From positions 1-37,670 of the forward strand of contig NZ_MSJQ01000082.1 in assembly GCF_014596515.1 (NCBI RefSeq): a stretch of DNA of 37,670 bases, read 5' to 3'. Source of the DNA: Streptomyces sp. CBMA156. GTDB taxonomy: Bacteria > Actinomycetota > Actinomycetes > Streptomycetales > Streptomycetaceae. A program made the translations under genes and the position numbers. Under the pieces are notes generated by a model. The model ran no database searches, was not told the DNA's origin, and saw only the letters and a list, made by a program, of their open reading frames with translations. The first letter of the stretch is position 1. Each line of letters opens with the position of its first letter. Positions 15,488 through 22,429 of this stretch are shown one piece after another.

Positions 15488-16039
15488 TCAGGGGTGGGTT
15501 GCGCGGGTGCGGCAGTGGGTGAGGGCGTGGGTGATGCGGCGTTCGGAGGGGAGGGTGGTGGCGAGGAGTTCCCCGGCGGTGACGAGGGTGGTCCAGTAGA
15601 GGGTGGGGTTGCCGGTGCGGGGCAGGGGTTGGGCGGCGGCCAGGGAGAGGTAGGCGTCGGTGAGGTTGCCGGTGGTGAACCAGCGCTGGAGGCCGTGCTG
15701 GTGGCCGGGGCGGATGCCGCCCATCGCGTCCATGGCGACCAGGAAGTGCTCGACGACGGCGAGTTCGGTGTCGGTGAGGGACTTGGGGATGTCGAAGACG
15801 CCAAGGGCTTCGAGGAGTTCGCCGGTGTCGCTCTCGGTGTCGGGGCGGGGGTCGGCGAGGAGGGCGTCGTAGCAGTCGGTCAGGCGGCGGGTGGTCTCGG
15901 CCTGGGGGATGTCGAGGGCGAGACAGACGGCGCGCGCGACGCGGAGGGGTTGGTGGCCGAGGCGGGCGATCAGGGCGTAGGTGGCTGCGGGGGTGGCGCC
16001 ACGGGAAAGCGTGTGGCGGGCGAGGGTTGAGAGGTGCAC
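15488..16039 (-). CDS. Hypothetical protein, about 183 residues
   Basis: I do not recognise the family. From GTG 16039 the protein reads VHLSTLARHTLSRG, then a helical series (AATYALIARLGHQPLRVARAVCLALDIP, TRRLTDCYDALLADP) and a distinct C-terminal part (LTDTELAVVEHFLVAMDAMGG, TLYWTTLVTAGELLATTLP). The N-terminal half has the helix spacing of a DNA-binding or protein-interaction bundle, but no clear helix-turn-helix. No signal peptide or membrane helix. An ATG at 16132 would extend it, but that extension is out of keeping in composition and overlaps a better small ORF on the same strand in another frame. It starts 14 nt after that 44-codon gene, so the two probably form an operon. The ribosome site is poor. 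Confidence 0.65.
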   Translation of the reverse strand: MHLSTLARHTLSRGATPAATYALIARLGHQPLRVARAVCLALDIPQAETTRRLTDCYDALLADPRPDTESDTGELLEALGVFDIPKSLTDTELAVVEHFLVAMDAMGGIRPGHQHGLQRWFTTGNLTDAYLSLAAAQPLPRTGNPTLYWTTLVTAGELLATTLPSERRITHALTHCRTRATHP

Positions 16040-16053
16040 CGGGAATCGAACTT

Positions 16054-16188
16054 TCAGGCGAGGGTGGCGGAGGGGGCGACGAGGGCCCGGACGAACGTGC
16101 CGATGCCGCACGGGCGGAGGCGACTGCCCCATTGTTCGGCGCGTTCGTCAACGAGGCGGAGCACGCGGGGGCGGCGGGACGTGAGCAT
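16054..16188 (-). CDS. Small protein of 44 residues
   Basis: A short frame begins at ATG 16188 (MLTSRRPRVLRLVDERAEQW...) and stops at 16054, 14 nt before the GTG of the next gene. It shows the expected third-position GC bias. The product is basic with a helical N-terminus, one Cys (RPCGIG) and a hydrophobic end (FVRALVAPSATLA). AAGG lies upstream at about 9-12 nt. I recognise no family. Its separation from the longer gene by a short spacer and a shared upstream inverted repeat at 16241 suggest a two-gene unit. Confidence 0.5.
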   Translation of the reverse strand: MLTSRRPRVLRLVDERAEQWGSRLRPCGIGTFVRALVAPSATLA

Positions 16189-16240
16189 GAGGGTGCACCT
16201 TGAAGGGAAGGGAATGGCCAGTCGCACCACTGCCGGCGAT

Positions 16241-16260
16241 TGACTGATGACGAGTAGTCA
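16241..16260. promoter_or_regulatory. TGACT-N10-AGTCA inverted repeat (candidate operator)
   Basis: A 20-bp site with perfect 5-bp outer arms lies 53 bp upstream of the 44-codon gene, in AT-richer sequence where its promoter should be. GntR- and LuxR-type regulators bind sites of this shape; the regulator is unknown. Confidence 0.4.
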
Positions 16261-16545
16261 GTTGTCCACGGAAGAGGCATGTTCAAACGGAAGTCGGGGA
16301 TGACGGTCCGGGCATCCGGTGGAACCACAGCGAGCGTGCCGCACGATCACTTGCTGGACTGCCCCTCCGGACTTGAGCCGGTTCGCGCCGGTTCGCGCCT
16401 CGCCATCGCCGCTCCCCCGCAGCTCCGGGGGGCCTGATGGCACCCTGGAAGGCCGGTCCATTGCGACGCCACCCAGTGCTGTGACCGGGAAGGTTCGCCG
16501 CGATCGGAAGGCGGCTCGTGACACGAGCGCACGCGAAACGGCTGG

Positions 16546-16551
16546 TATTAC
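16546..16551 (+). promoter_or_regulatory. -10-like hexamer for leaderless NTF2-like gene
   Basis: TATTAC ends 7 nt before the ATG at 16558 and no ribosome site precedes the ATG. A GTGACA resembling a -35 lies at 16518-16523 but 22 bp away, which is too far for a standard promoter. Confidence 0.4.
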
Positions 16552-16557
16552 TGGGAC

Positions 16558-16935
16558 ATGCAGGAAGAGACCGCACGCTCCGCGATCGACACGTTCATCT
16601 CCGCGTTCAACGCCTCGGACGACAGCTATGTGACTGCCCTGCTCCCGCAAGCCCTGACCTCAGACGTGGTCTTCTGGGGGCCGTTGGGCCGCAGCGAAGG
16701 GATCGAGGCGGTCGAGCGGTTCGTGCTGGACATCCGGCGCCACCCGGCGGGGACCGGCACGATGGTGCGCTGCTCAGCGGTGGACATGCCTGACGAATGG
16801 GCCCGGTACCAGTGGGTCTTCACCACGCCCGACGGAGGCCCCCGCCTGGTGGGAACGGATGTCGTCCATCTGCGACGGAACCTCATCGATCAGATCATCG
16901 TCTTCGCGGGGGAGATCGAGCCGTTCGCCTCCTGA
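16558..16935 (+). CDS. NTF2-like (SnoaL-type) protein
   Basis: 125 residues, the normal length for the nuclear-transport-factor-2-like cone fold. It shows ARSAIDTFISAFNASDD at the start, SDVVFWGPLGRSEGIEAVERFV in the middle (the usual G-x-x-G-I-x-A-I-x-x-F element) and C-terminal strands WARYQWVFTTPDG and GTDVVHLRRNLIDQIIVFAGEI. Members are small-molecule isomerases, cyclases or simply ligand-binding proteins. The specific role cannot be read. It is cytoplasmic and stands alone, followed by a palindromic repeat at 17014. Confidence 0.85.
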   Translation: MQEETARSAIDTFISAFNASDDSYVTALLPQALTSDVVFWGPLGRSEGIEAVERFVLDIRRHPAGTGTMVRCSAVDMPDEWARYQWVFTTPDGGPRLVGTDVVHLRRNLIDQIIVFAGEIEPFAS

Positions 16936-17013
16936 GTCGCCCTTCTGTCGCTGCCCTTCTCCTGGACTTGCCCCGTCGGCGTCCGGGGGCCGCCCTTTTC
17001 GCTGCGGGAGCAC

Positions 17014-17038
17014 GGGAAGTCGGCGGGGCCGACTTCCC
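17014..17038. repeat. Palindromic repeat, copy 5 of 5
   Basis: GGGAAGTCGG (17014-17023) and CCGACTTCCC (17029-17038) flank CGGGG. Arms are identical to those of the copy at 1714. It lies 78 bp after the NTF2-like gene and may end its transcript. Confidence 0.88.
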
Positions 17039-17093
17039 ACGCAGGGGGTGGGGGCGCACTTGATGCGGGGGTCTGAGCTTCACGCTCGAACAG

Positions 17094-17122
17094 TTCACAC
17101 TCTTCGTAGTCGATGTGCTACT
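17094..17122 (+). promoter_or_regulatory. Candidate promoter of the winged-helix gene
   Basis: TTCACA (17094-17099) and GCTACT (17117-17122) are separated by 17 bp. An inverted repeat GTCGATG (17109-17115) / CATCGAC (17131-17137) overlaps the -10 and predicted start, a position suited to repression. Confidence 0.45.
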
Positions 17123-17148
17123 TTCCGCATCATCGACAGAACATAGGA

Positions 17149-17179
17149 GACCCCGGCGGTGGTGAGACACCCCGGGGTC
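17149..17179 (+). promoter_or_regulatory. 5'-leader hairpin before the winged-helix gene
   Basis: GACCCCGG (17149-17156) pairs with CCGGGGTC (17172-17179) and GGTG with CACC inside it (one bulged C), around GTGAGA. It lies in the predicted leader, about 25 nt before the start codon. It could attenuate transcription or shield translation. Confidence 0.5.
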
Positions 17180-17204
17180 GGGCACCAGGAGCAAGCAACT
17201 CCCA

Positions 17205-18071
17205 ATGCGGATTCATCGTAGCGCGCAGACGCGCGCGTTCACCGTCCTTCCGAACGGCCTGTTGCAGGACCGCCGGCTCAGTTTCACCGCCCGCGGCCTG
17301 CTCGCCGACCTGCTCTCCCGCCCGGACGGACGGCGTGAGGACGGGCGGCAGATGGCGGACAGCAGCCCGCAGGGGCGCGGCGCCGTCCGACGGGCACTCA
17401 ACGAGCTGAAGAACGCCGGGTACTACCGGGTCGATACGGTCCGGATGCCCGACGGGACACTCCGTTCCGAGGCCCACGTCTTCGACACCCCGCAGCCCGC
17501 ACCGGCTGCCCACCCCCCGGACTTCGGCGCAGGAGGCACCGGCCGCCCTGTCACCCCTCCCGTAAAGGACCCGGGGAAAGAAACCACCCTCCCGGATGAA
17601 CCGGGTGGACCGGATGGACCGGATGAACAGACCAGGTCCGCCGTGGCCGTGCTGTTCCGGGTGATCCGGCCCGAACCCCGCCTGCGCCTCGGCGACGCCG
17701 AGGCCCGGACACTGGCACCACTCGTCACCCGCTGGCTGCAACGAGGATGCGGCGAGGACGAGTTGGCCCACGCCCTGCTCCCCGGACTGCCCCGGGCGAT
17801 GCACTCCCCCGCCGCGATCCTCCGGGACCGCCTGCAACGCAAGCTGCCACCGGAACCGGCGGCGGCGCAGCCCCCACCGGCCCCGTACACCGAATGCGGC
17901 CGCTGCCACGACCCGGTACCCCGCCCCGGCATCTGCCGCGCCTGCGCGGGCCTCGGCAGCAGAATCGTCCCCGTCGGCACCGGCGCGACCGCCACCTCCG
18001 GCGGCGTCGCCCGGGCCCGCGCGGCCCTGCGCGCACGGCTCGGCCCGCCCTCGGTGGCACTCGACCGCTGA
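17205..18071 (+). CDS. Winged-helix DNA-binding protein with C-terminal Cys motif
   Basis: 288 residues. The N-terminal 85 residues (FTVLPNGLLQDRRLSFTARGLLADLLSRPDG...GRGAVRRALNELKNAGYYRVDTVRMPDGTLRSEAHVFDTP) match the helix-turn-helix domain common in actinobacterial plasmid/phage-type and chromosomal regulators related to replication initiators. A Pro/Gly-rich linker follows, then a helical middle (LRLGDAEARTLAPLVTRWLQRGCGEDELAHALL) and a zinc-ribbon-like CGRCHDPVPRPGICRACAG near residue 230. DNA binding is well supported; what it controls is not known. AGGAG lies 12-16 nt upstream of the ATG. The inverted repeat at the promoter may be its own operator. Confidence 0.82.
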   Translation: MRIHRSAQTRAFTVLPNGLLQDRRLSFTARGLLADLLSRPDGRREDGRQMADSSPQGRGAVRRALNELKNAGYYRVDTVRMPDGTLRSEAHVFDTPQPAPAAHPPDFGAGGTGRPVTPPVKDPGKETTLPDEPGGPDGPDEQTRSAVAVLFRVIRPEPRLRLGDAEARTLAPLVTRWLQRGCGEDELAHALLPGLPRAMHSPAAILRDRLQRKLPPEPAAAQPPPAPYTECGRCHDPVPRPGICRACAGLGSRIVPVGTGATATSGGVARARAALRARLGPPSVALDR

Positions 18072-18122
18072 CCACCACGGGCGGGCCGCACCGAACCGTC
18101 AAGCGGTCAGACCCTCAGACGG

Positions 18123-18986
18123 TCAGGCGCACTTGATCTCGCGGTTCACCACGGCCATCCCGGCGACCTTGTCGCCGTCCACGGTGAACTCGTACTGCCA
18201 GCCCTGCTGCCCCTCGACCGGCATCACGTACTTGCCGCTCTTGGCGAGCTGGAGGCCCTTGGCGCCGTACGCCTGCTGGAGCGCCTCCACGGTGGAACCC
18301 GCGCCGACGCCCTCGGCCGTCTTCGCCTCCGCCGGGGCGGCCAGCTCGCGCAGGCCCGTCGCCGCGAAGGAGACCCGGCCGGTGGCCAGGTACGCCTTGT
18401 CCTTGGCCTCCTGGGCGAACCGCAGGTCGACCAGGGCCATCGTCGAGTCGGCGATCGCCTTGGCGGCGTCGGCCGAGCCCTTGGCCGCAGCGGCGGAGCC
18501 CGCGGCGGCGGCCGCCGCGTCCTTGGCGGAGGCGTTCGGCGGCAGGGTGCCACCCGGCGCGGGCGCCTTGCCCGAGGCCGCGTCGGCCTTGGCACTCAGG
18601 TCCTTGTAGCGGGCCTCGGTGGCCGCCTCGGCGGTCATCCGGGCCTGGTCCGGCGCCGGGCCGCCCTTGTAGACGAAGTCGGTGCAGCCGCCGAGCAGCG
18701 AGACCGGCGCGGTCTCCAGGGCGCCGGTGGCCAGCCCGTCGTCCTTGGCCATCCCGGGCTTCAACCCCCGGTACCCGGCCGCCGCGAAGGCCTCCGGGCC
18801 CTTCGAGGTGGGCGCCGCCGAGGGCGTCGCCACGGGCGCCCCGGGCGCCCCGGAGGTCGCCGGAGCCTTCGCCGCGTCCTTGGTGTCGTTCTTGTCGTCG
18901 GACGTACAGGCCGCCGCACCGGCGACCAGCAGTACCACCGAGATGCCCACGCCCACCGCGCGGACCGAGGCTCGGTTCTTCCCCAT
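18123..18986 (-). CDS. Putative lipoprotein A of a tandem paralogous pair
   Basis: 287 residues. A signal peptide (basic NRASVRA, then GISVVLLVAGAAAC) ends in a lipobox-like AAAC with Cys27. An Asp/Lys and Thr/Ser/Pro-rich linker follows. The core contains GYRGLKPGMAKDDGLATGALE, SLLGGCTDFVYKGGPAPD, an Ala/Lys-rich helix (about 130-190), FAATGLRELAAPAEAKTAEGVGAGST and a final YEFTVDGDKVAGMAVVN ending in KCA. It shares all these blocks with the next gene. Two core cysteines may form a disulphide. The family is unknown to me; an extracytoplasmic membrane-anchored protein is expected. A -35/-10 pair lies 34-62 bp upstream of the ATG. Confidence 0.8.
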   Translation of the reverse strand: MGKNRASVRAVGVGISVVLLVAGAAACTSDDKNDTKDAAKAPATSGAPGAPVATPSAAPTSKGPEAFAAAGYRGLKPGMAKDDGLATGALETAPVSLLGGCTDFVYKGGPAPDQARMTAEAATEARYKDLSAKADAASGKAPAPGGTLPPNASAKDAAAAAAGSAAAAKGSADAAKAIADSTMALVDLRFAQEAKDKAYLATGRVSFAATGLRELAAPAEAKTAEGVGAGSTVEALQQAYGAKGLQLAKSGKYVMPVEGQQGWQYEFTVDGDKVAGMAVVNREIKCA

Positions 18987-19019
18987 GTCACAACCCCCAC
19001 TTGATCGTTCGCGGGTCAC

Positions 19020-19048
19020 CGTATCGAGAGTGTGACCATGATCCACAA
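19020..19048 (-). promoter_or_regulatory. Promoter of lipoprotein A
   Basis: On the minus strand TTGTGG (19048-19043) and GATACG (19025-19020) are separated by 17 bp, about 34 nt upstream of the ATG at 18986. It lies in the gap after lipoprotein B, so the two genes can be transcribed separately. Confidence 0.5.
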
Positions 19049-19056
19049 CCGTTTTC

Positions 19057-19878
19057 TCAGGAGCAGTACGTGTTGTGCCTGACCAGCGCGAGGCCGGCGA
19101 CCCTGCCCTCGGTCATGGTGAACTCGTAGAACCAGTCCGGGCCGCCGTTGCCGCCCTCGGCCGGGAGTTCGTACCCGCCGTCCTCGGCCGGCTTGAGGTC
19201 CTTGCCCTCGTAGGCCCGCTTGAGCTCCTCCTCCGTCGAGCCGGCGCCGACGCCCTCGGCCGTCCTGGCCCCGGCGGGGGCGACCAGCCGGCGCAGGCCC
19301 TCGGTGCCGAAGTTGGCCCGGCCGGTGGCCAGGAAGGCCTGGTCCCGGTTCTTGACGGCGGGCCCGAGAAGGTCCACGTCCTTTTCGAGCCCGGAGATCT
19401 CCTGCCGGAAGACGGTCTCCTGCTGGATCTGCTCCAGCAGGCGCTCGCTCTGCTTCAGCAGGTCTTCCGCGGAGGCCCCGGGCGCGAGGGTCGGCGGTGC
19501 CGTCCGCTTCGCCCTGATCTCGTTGATCCTGGCCATCGCCTTGTCGGCCTTCGCGCCGGCCTCCGTCTCGGCCGCCATCCGGACCGGGTCCGGCGCGGGG
19601 CCGCCCTTGTACGCGTAGTCGGTGCAGCCGTTGAGCAGCGAGACCGGCGACGGCTCCAGGGCTCCGGAGGCGAGCGCCTCGTCCTTGGTCATCGAGAGCC
19701 GCAGTCCGCGGTAGCCGCCGGTGCCGAACGTCTGCGGCGGCGTACTGGCCGCCGCGGTCGCACCGGTCCCCTGCCCGCCGCCCTCGCCGCCCTTGCAGGC
19801 CGCCGCCCCTGCCACGACCAGAGCCGTCGTCAGCACGGCCCCCGCCACGCGCGCGACGCGCGTCGTCCCCACGGTCAT
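19057..19878 (-). CDS. Putative lipoprotein B of a tandem paralogous pair
   Basis: 273 residues. Signal peptide TTRVARVAGAVLTTALVVAGAAAC ends in a lipobox-like sequence, followed by a Gly-rich linker. The core repeats the blocks of lipoprotein A: GGYRGLRLSMTKDEALASGALE, SLLNGCTDYAYKGGPAPDPVRMAAE, a charged helix (ADKAMARINEIRAKR, then EDLLKQSERLLEQIQQE, coiled-coil-like), FLATGRANFGTEGLRRLVAPAGARTAEGVGAGST and YEFTMTEGRVAGLALV ending YCS. The helical middle differs most between the paralogues. AAGGGG precedes the ATG at 19878. A predicted promoter (TGGACC-N16-TACTGT) is upstream. Confidence 0.8.
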   Translation of the reverse strand: MTVGTTRVARVAGAVLTTALVVAGAAACKGGEGGGQGTGATAAASTPPQTFGTGGYRGLRLSMTKDEALASGALEPSPVSLLNGCTDYAYKGGPAPDPVRMAAETEAGAKADKAMARINEIRAKRTAPPTLAPGASAEDLLKQSERLLEQIQQETVFRQEISGLEKDVDLLGPAVKNRDQAFLATGRANFGTEGLRRLVAPAGARTAEGVGAGSTEEELKRAYEGKDLKPAEDGGYELPAEGGNGGPDWFYEFTMTEGRVAGLALVRHNTYCS

Positions 19879-19901
19879 CCCATCCCCTTCATCGATCGCA
19901 C

Positions 19902-19929
19902 ACAGTAGCGAACGTGCGGGTACGGTCCA
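19902..19929 (-). promoter_or_regulatory. Candidate promoter of lipoprotein B
   Basis: On the minus strand TGGACC (19929-19924) and TACTGT (19907-19902) are 16 bp apart, about 24 nt upstream of the start codon. Confidence 0.4.
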
Positions 19930-19950
19930 CCACCGGCTGCCACCCAGACC

Positions 19951-19984
19951 GAAGGGGCCCGTGTCCGCGGACACGGGCCCCTTC
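19951..19984. terminator. Perfect 16-bp terminator after the crotonase gene
   Basis: GAAGGGGCCCGTGTCC (19951-19966) pairs perfectly with 19969-19984 around GC. It lies 12 bp beyond the crotonase stop on the minus strand and marks the end of the P450-crotonase transcript. Confidence 0.9.
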
Positions 19985-19995
19985 GCGCGCGCCGG

Positions 19996-20913
19996 TCAGT
20001 GGCCCGGCGGCTGGGCGGCGAGGCCGCGGGTGTAGTGGGCGGCGGCGAGGACCGAGGCCATCAGCTCGGAGTCGAGCACGGAGGCGTCGGCCAGCCGGGT
20101 GGCCGCCGCGTGGGAGGCGATCAGCGTCTTGGTGACCCGCAGCGCGGCCTCGGGACGGCGGGTGACGGGCCTGATCCACTCCTCCACCGCCGCGTCCAGT
20201 TCCTGCTCGGGAACGACGCGTTGCAGAATGGCGAGCTCCCGCGCCTCCACCGCGCCGACCGGGCGGCTGGTGAGGATGATCTCGCGGACCCGGGCCGCGC
20301 CGACCTCGTGGAGCAGGCGGGGCAGCAGACCGCCCCAGGCGACGGGCAGGCCCAGGGCCAGCTCGGGCAGCCGGAAGACGGTGTTGTCGGCGCCGACCCG
20401 CAGGTCGCAGGCGAGCGCCAGGGCGAAGCCGGCGCCGGTCGCCCGGCCCTGGACCCGGGCGACGGTCACGGCGGAGCTGTTGGTGAGGGCGTCGCAGACC
20501 CGGCGGGCCCTGTCCCCGTAGCTCCGGATACCGCCACCGGTCGGGTCCTCGTCCAGGCTCCCGAAGAGTTCGTCGCGGTCGCCGCCGAGGCAGAAGTCCC
20601 GGCCGGCCCCGGACAGCACGATCACGCGCACGCCCGGGTCGGGTACGGCCAGGACGACGAGGAGTTCGTCCAGCATGGCCGAGGTGACGGCGTTCCCGGT
20701 CGCCGGGCTGTCCAGCTCGACGCGGAGCACGGGGCCCTGGCGCTCGGTACGGACCGCACGGGCCGCCACGGGCGCGGGAACGGACGCGGCGACGGGCTCC
20801 GGGACGGGCTCGGGGTACGGGTGCGGCAGGTACGACGGCTGCGCCGCGTGCGGCGGGTACTGCGGCGCCTGCGGTATCCAGGGCACCTCGGGCATCTGCG
20901 GGGACATGTTCAT
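19996..20913 (-). CDS. Enoyl-CoA hydratase/isomerase family protein with Pro-rich N-terminus
   Basis: 305 residues. After a Pro/Tyr/Ala-rich stretch of about 50 residues (QYPPHAAQPSYLPHPYPEP and PVPEPVAASVPAPV), a crotonase domain begins at LRVELDSPATGNAVTSAMLDELL. It continues with VIVLSGAGRDFCLGGDRDE (first oxyanion loop), VQGRATGAGFALALACDLRVGADNTVFRLPELALGL (second oxyanion loop, and a Glu in the place of the hydratase Glu144), then ILTSRPVGAVEARELAILQRVV. The second catalytic Glu region is not obvious, so the reaction may be isomerisation or another crotonase chemistry. Its ATG overlaps the P450 stop as ATGA, giving tight translational coupling. The substrate is probably shared with the P450. 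Confidence 0.88.
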   Translation of the reverse strand: MNMSPQMPEVPWIPQAPQYPPHAAQPSYLPHPYPEPVPEPVAASVPAPVAARAVRTERQGPVLRVELDSPATGNAVTSAMLDELLVVLAVPDPGVRVIVLSGAGRDFCLGGDRDELFGSLDEDPTGGGIRSYGDRARRVCDALTNSSAVTVARVQGRATGAGFALALACDLRVGADNTVFRLPELALGLPVAWGGLLPRLLHEVGAARVREIILTSRPVGAVEARELAILQRVVPEQELDAAVEEWIRPVTRRPEAALRVTKTLIASHAAATRLADASVLDSELMASVLAAAHYTRGLAAQPPGH

Positions 20914-22190
20914 GCGCCCACTCTCAGGGACGTCACCCGGTGGAAGACCATCCGGGGCGCGTACTCGGGCGGGCTCACCGCCCGCAGGGTCGGGAAGCGC
21001 CGCAGCAGCTGGCCGAGCAGGGCCCGTGCCTCCAGCCTGGCCAAGCCCGCGCCGAGGCAGTAGTGGGCGCCGCCGCCGAAGGTGAGGTGGTCGCCCCGGC
21101 GGAGCAGGTCGAAGGTGTGCGGGTCCGGGTTGCGGCGCGGATCGCGGTTGGCCGCGCCGTACATCACGTGGACCATGGTGTCCTTGGGGAGGAACACCCC
21201 GGACAGCTCGGTGTCCTCGCCCGCGACACGGCTGTTGACGCGGATCGGCGGGTCGAAGCGCAGCGCCTCGTCGATCGCGGCGTCGATGTGCTCCGGCCGC
21301 TCCCGCAGCCACTCCCACCGGCCGGGCGACCGCAGCAGCGACCACACCAGCGAGGAGAGCAGCGTCGCCGTGGTCTCCAGCGAGGCGATGGTGACGAACA
21401 TGGTGAGCTGGTAGACCATCCGGTCGGTGGCCTCGCGGTCGGCCTCCAGCGCGTCCCAGGTGCGGATCCAGCCCGCGATCACGTCGTCGCCGTCGTTGTC
21501 GCGGCGCTCCCGGACGAGGCGGGTGAAGTACCGGCGCAGGTCCATGGTGGCCTGCTCGGAGACCGCCAGCTGGCTCTTGGTGGGCAGCAGCTCCTGGGCG
21601 TGCACCTGGTTGTGGGTCATCGTCAGGATGTGCGGGTAGTCCGCCGGGTCGATGTCCAGCCAGCGGCCGACGGTGCCGATCGGCAGCTGCTCGCTGACCA
21701 GGGCCGAGAGGTCCGCCTCGCCGTCCGTCCGTATTCGCTCGGCCAGGCGGTCGAGCAGCCCGGTGACGTCGGCCTCGATCTCCGGCTGCATGTCCCGCAG
21801 GGTGGCGTGGTTGAAGAGGTTCCCGAGGCTGCGCCGCTGCCGGGTGTGCTCGGGGGCGTTGAGCCGGGAGAGCGTCCGGCTCATCTCCCGGGTGGCGACC
21901 GCCTCCCAGCGCTCCGTCCCGGTCTGCCGCTCCTGCCAGGCGAAGTCGGGGACGAGCCAGGTCCTGCCGCGCAGGACCTGGTCGCACGCGTCGTAACCGG
22001 TGACCAGGTAGCCGCCCCAGGGAGCCGGAACGAGGTCCCCCAGCGCCCGCAGCTCGTCGTAGACCGGGCTCGGGTCGGCGAGGCCCTCGGCCGACCGGAG
22101 CCTGCGCAGGAGCGGTACGGCGGCCCGGCGGTCGACCCCTCCGCCGGGACTCACCTGGTCCGCGGGGCGGGCTTCCAACATGGCGGTCAC
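20910..22190 (-). CDS. Cytochrome P450 (coupled to crotonase)
   Basis: 426 residues from GTG 22190, which has TAGGAG upstream. The K-helix EALR (ExxR motif, about residue 306) and heme loop FGGGAHYCLGAGLARLE with Cys378 are intact. The I-helix reads TIASLETTA, so the usual A/G-G-x-D/E-T becomes A-S-L-E-T, with Ser in place of Gly. It is a soluble class I bacterial monooxygenase needing ferredoxin; none is encoded nearby. It lies 239 bp downstream of the conservon P450 and is followed by the crotonase with an ATGA overlap. It may belong to the conservon transcript or have its own promoter. I cannot assign the CYP family. Confidence 0.93.
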   Translation of the reverse strand: MTAMLEARPADQVSPGGGVDRRAAVPLLRRLRSAEGLADPSPVYDELRALGDLVPAPWGGYLVTGYDACDQVLRGRTWLVPDFAWQERQTGTERWEAVATREMSRTLSRLNAPEHTRQRRSLGNLFNHATLRDMQPEIEADVTGLLDRLAERIRTDGEADLSALVSEQLPIGTVGRWLDIDPADYPHILTMTHNQVHAQELLPTKSQLAVSEQATMDLRRYFTRLVRERRDNDGDDVIAGWIRTWDALEADREATDRMVYQLTMFVTIASLETTATLLSSLVWSLLRSPGRWEWLRERPEHIDAAIDEALRFDPPIRVNSRVAGEDTELSGVFLPKDTMVHVMYGAANRDPRRNPDPHTFDLLRRGDHLTFGGGAHYCLGAGLARLEARALLGQLLRRFPTLRAVSPPEYAPRMVFHRVTSLRVGA

Positions 22191-22429
22191 ACGGGGCTCC
22201 TAACGCGCGGGCGGGCAGTACGGCGGCGTACTACCCAGCAACAGCGCGCTCAAGCGTCGATCCGTGTTGCCCCCGTCACGTACTGCACGGCCGTCGCACG
22301 CCGTTCACCGAGCGGTGACACGGCCCCTTCCGACGGCCCGACAGCCCGCCGCCCCGGCAGCCTGCCAACGTGTCAGGCGACCGGCCCGAAAGCCCCGCCG
22401 GCCCCGCCGGATCGGGCCCCCGGCCGCCC
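22191..22429. other. Gap between the two P450 genes
   Basis: 239 bases with no gene. A small hairpin AGTAC-GGCGGC-GTACT (22217-22232) lies close to the second P450's ribosome site. I see no strong terminator, so read-through from the conservon is possible, as is a separate promoter. Confidence 0.5.

Larger units (their letters stand above)
16189..16557. other. Divergent intergenic region
   Basis: 369 bases between the 44-codon gene (minus) and the NTF2-like gene (plus). They contain a TGACT-N10-AGTCA inverted repeat (16241-16260), a single unpaired half of the palindrome family (GGAAGTCGG near 16289) and a 10-bp tandem duplication GCCGGTTCGC (16378-16397). No credible gene. Confidence 0.55.

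Noticed and set aside
15488..16132. Longer version of the unknown gene starting at ATG 16132
   Set aside because: The extra 31 residues are Arg/Pro/His-rich and overlap the better-supported 44-codon ORF in another frame.
16289..16297. GGAAGTCGG half-site, possible sixth palindrome
   Set aside because: No matching right arm within 15 bases; it could be a decayed copy but cannot be supported.
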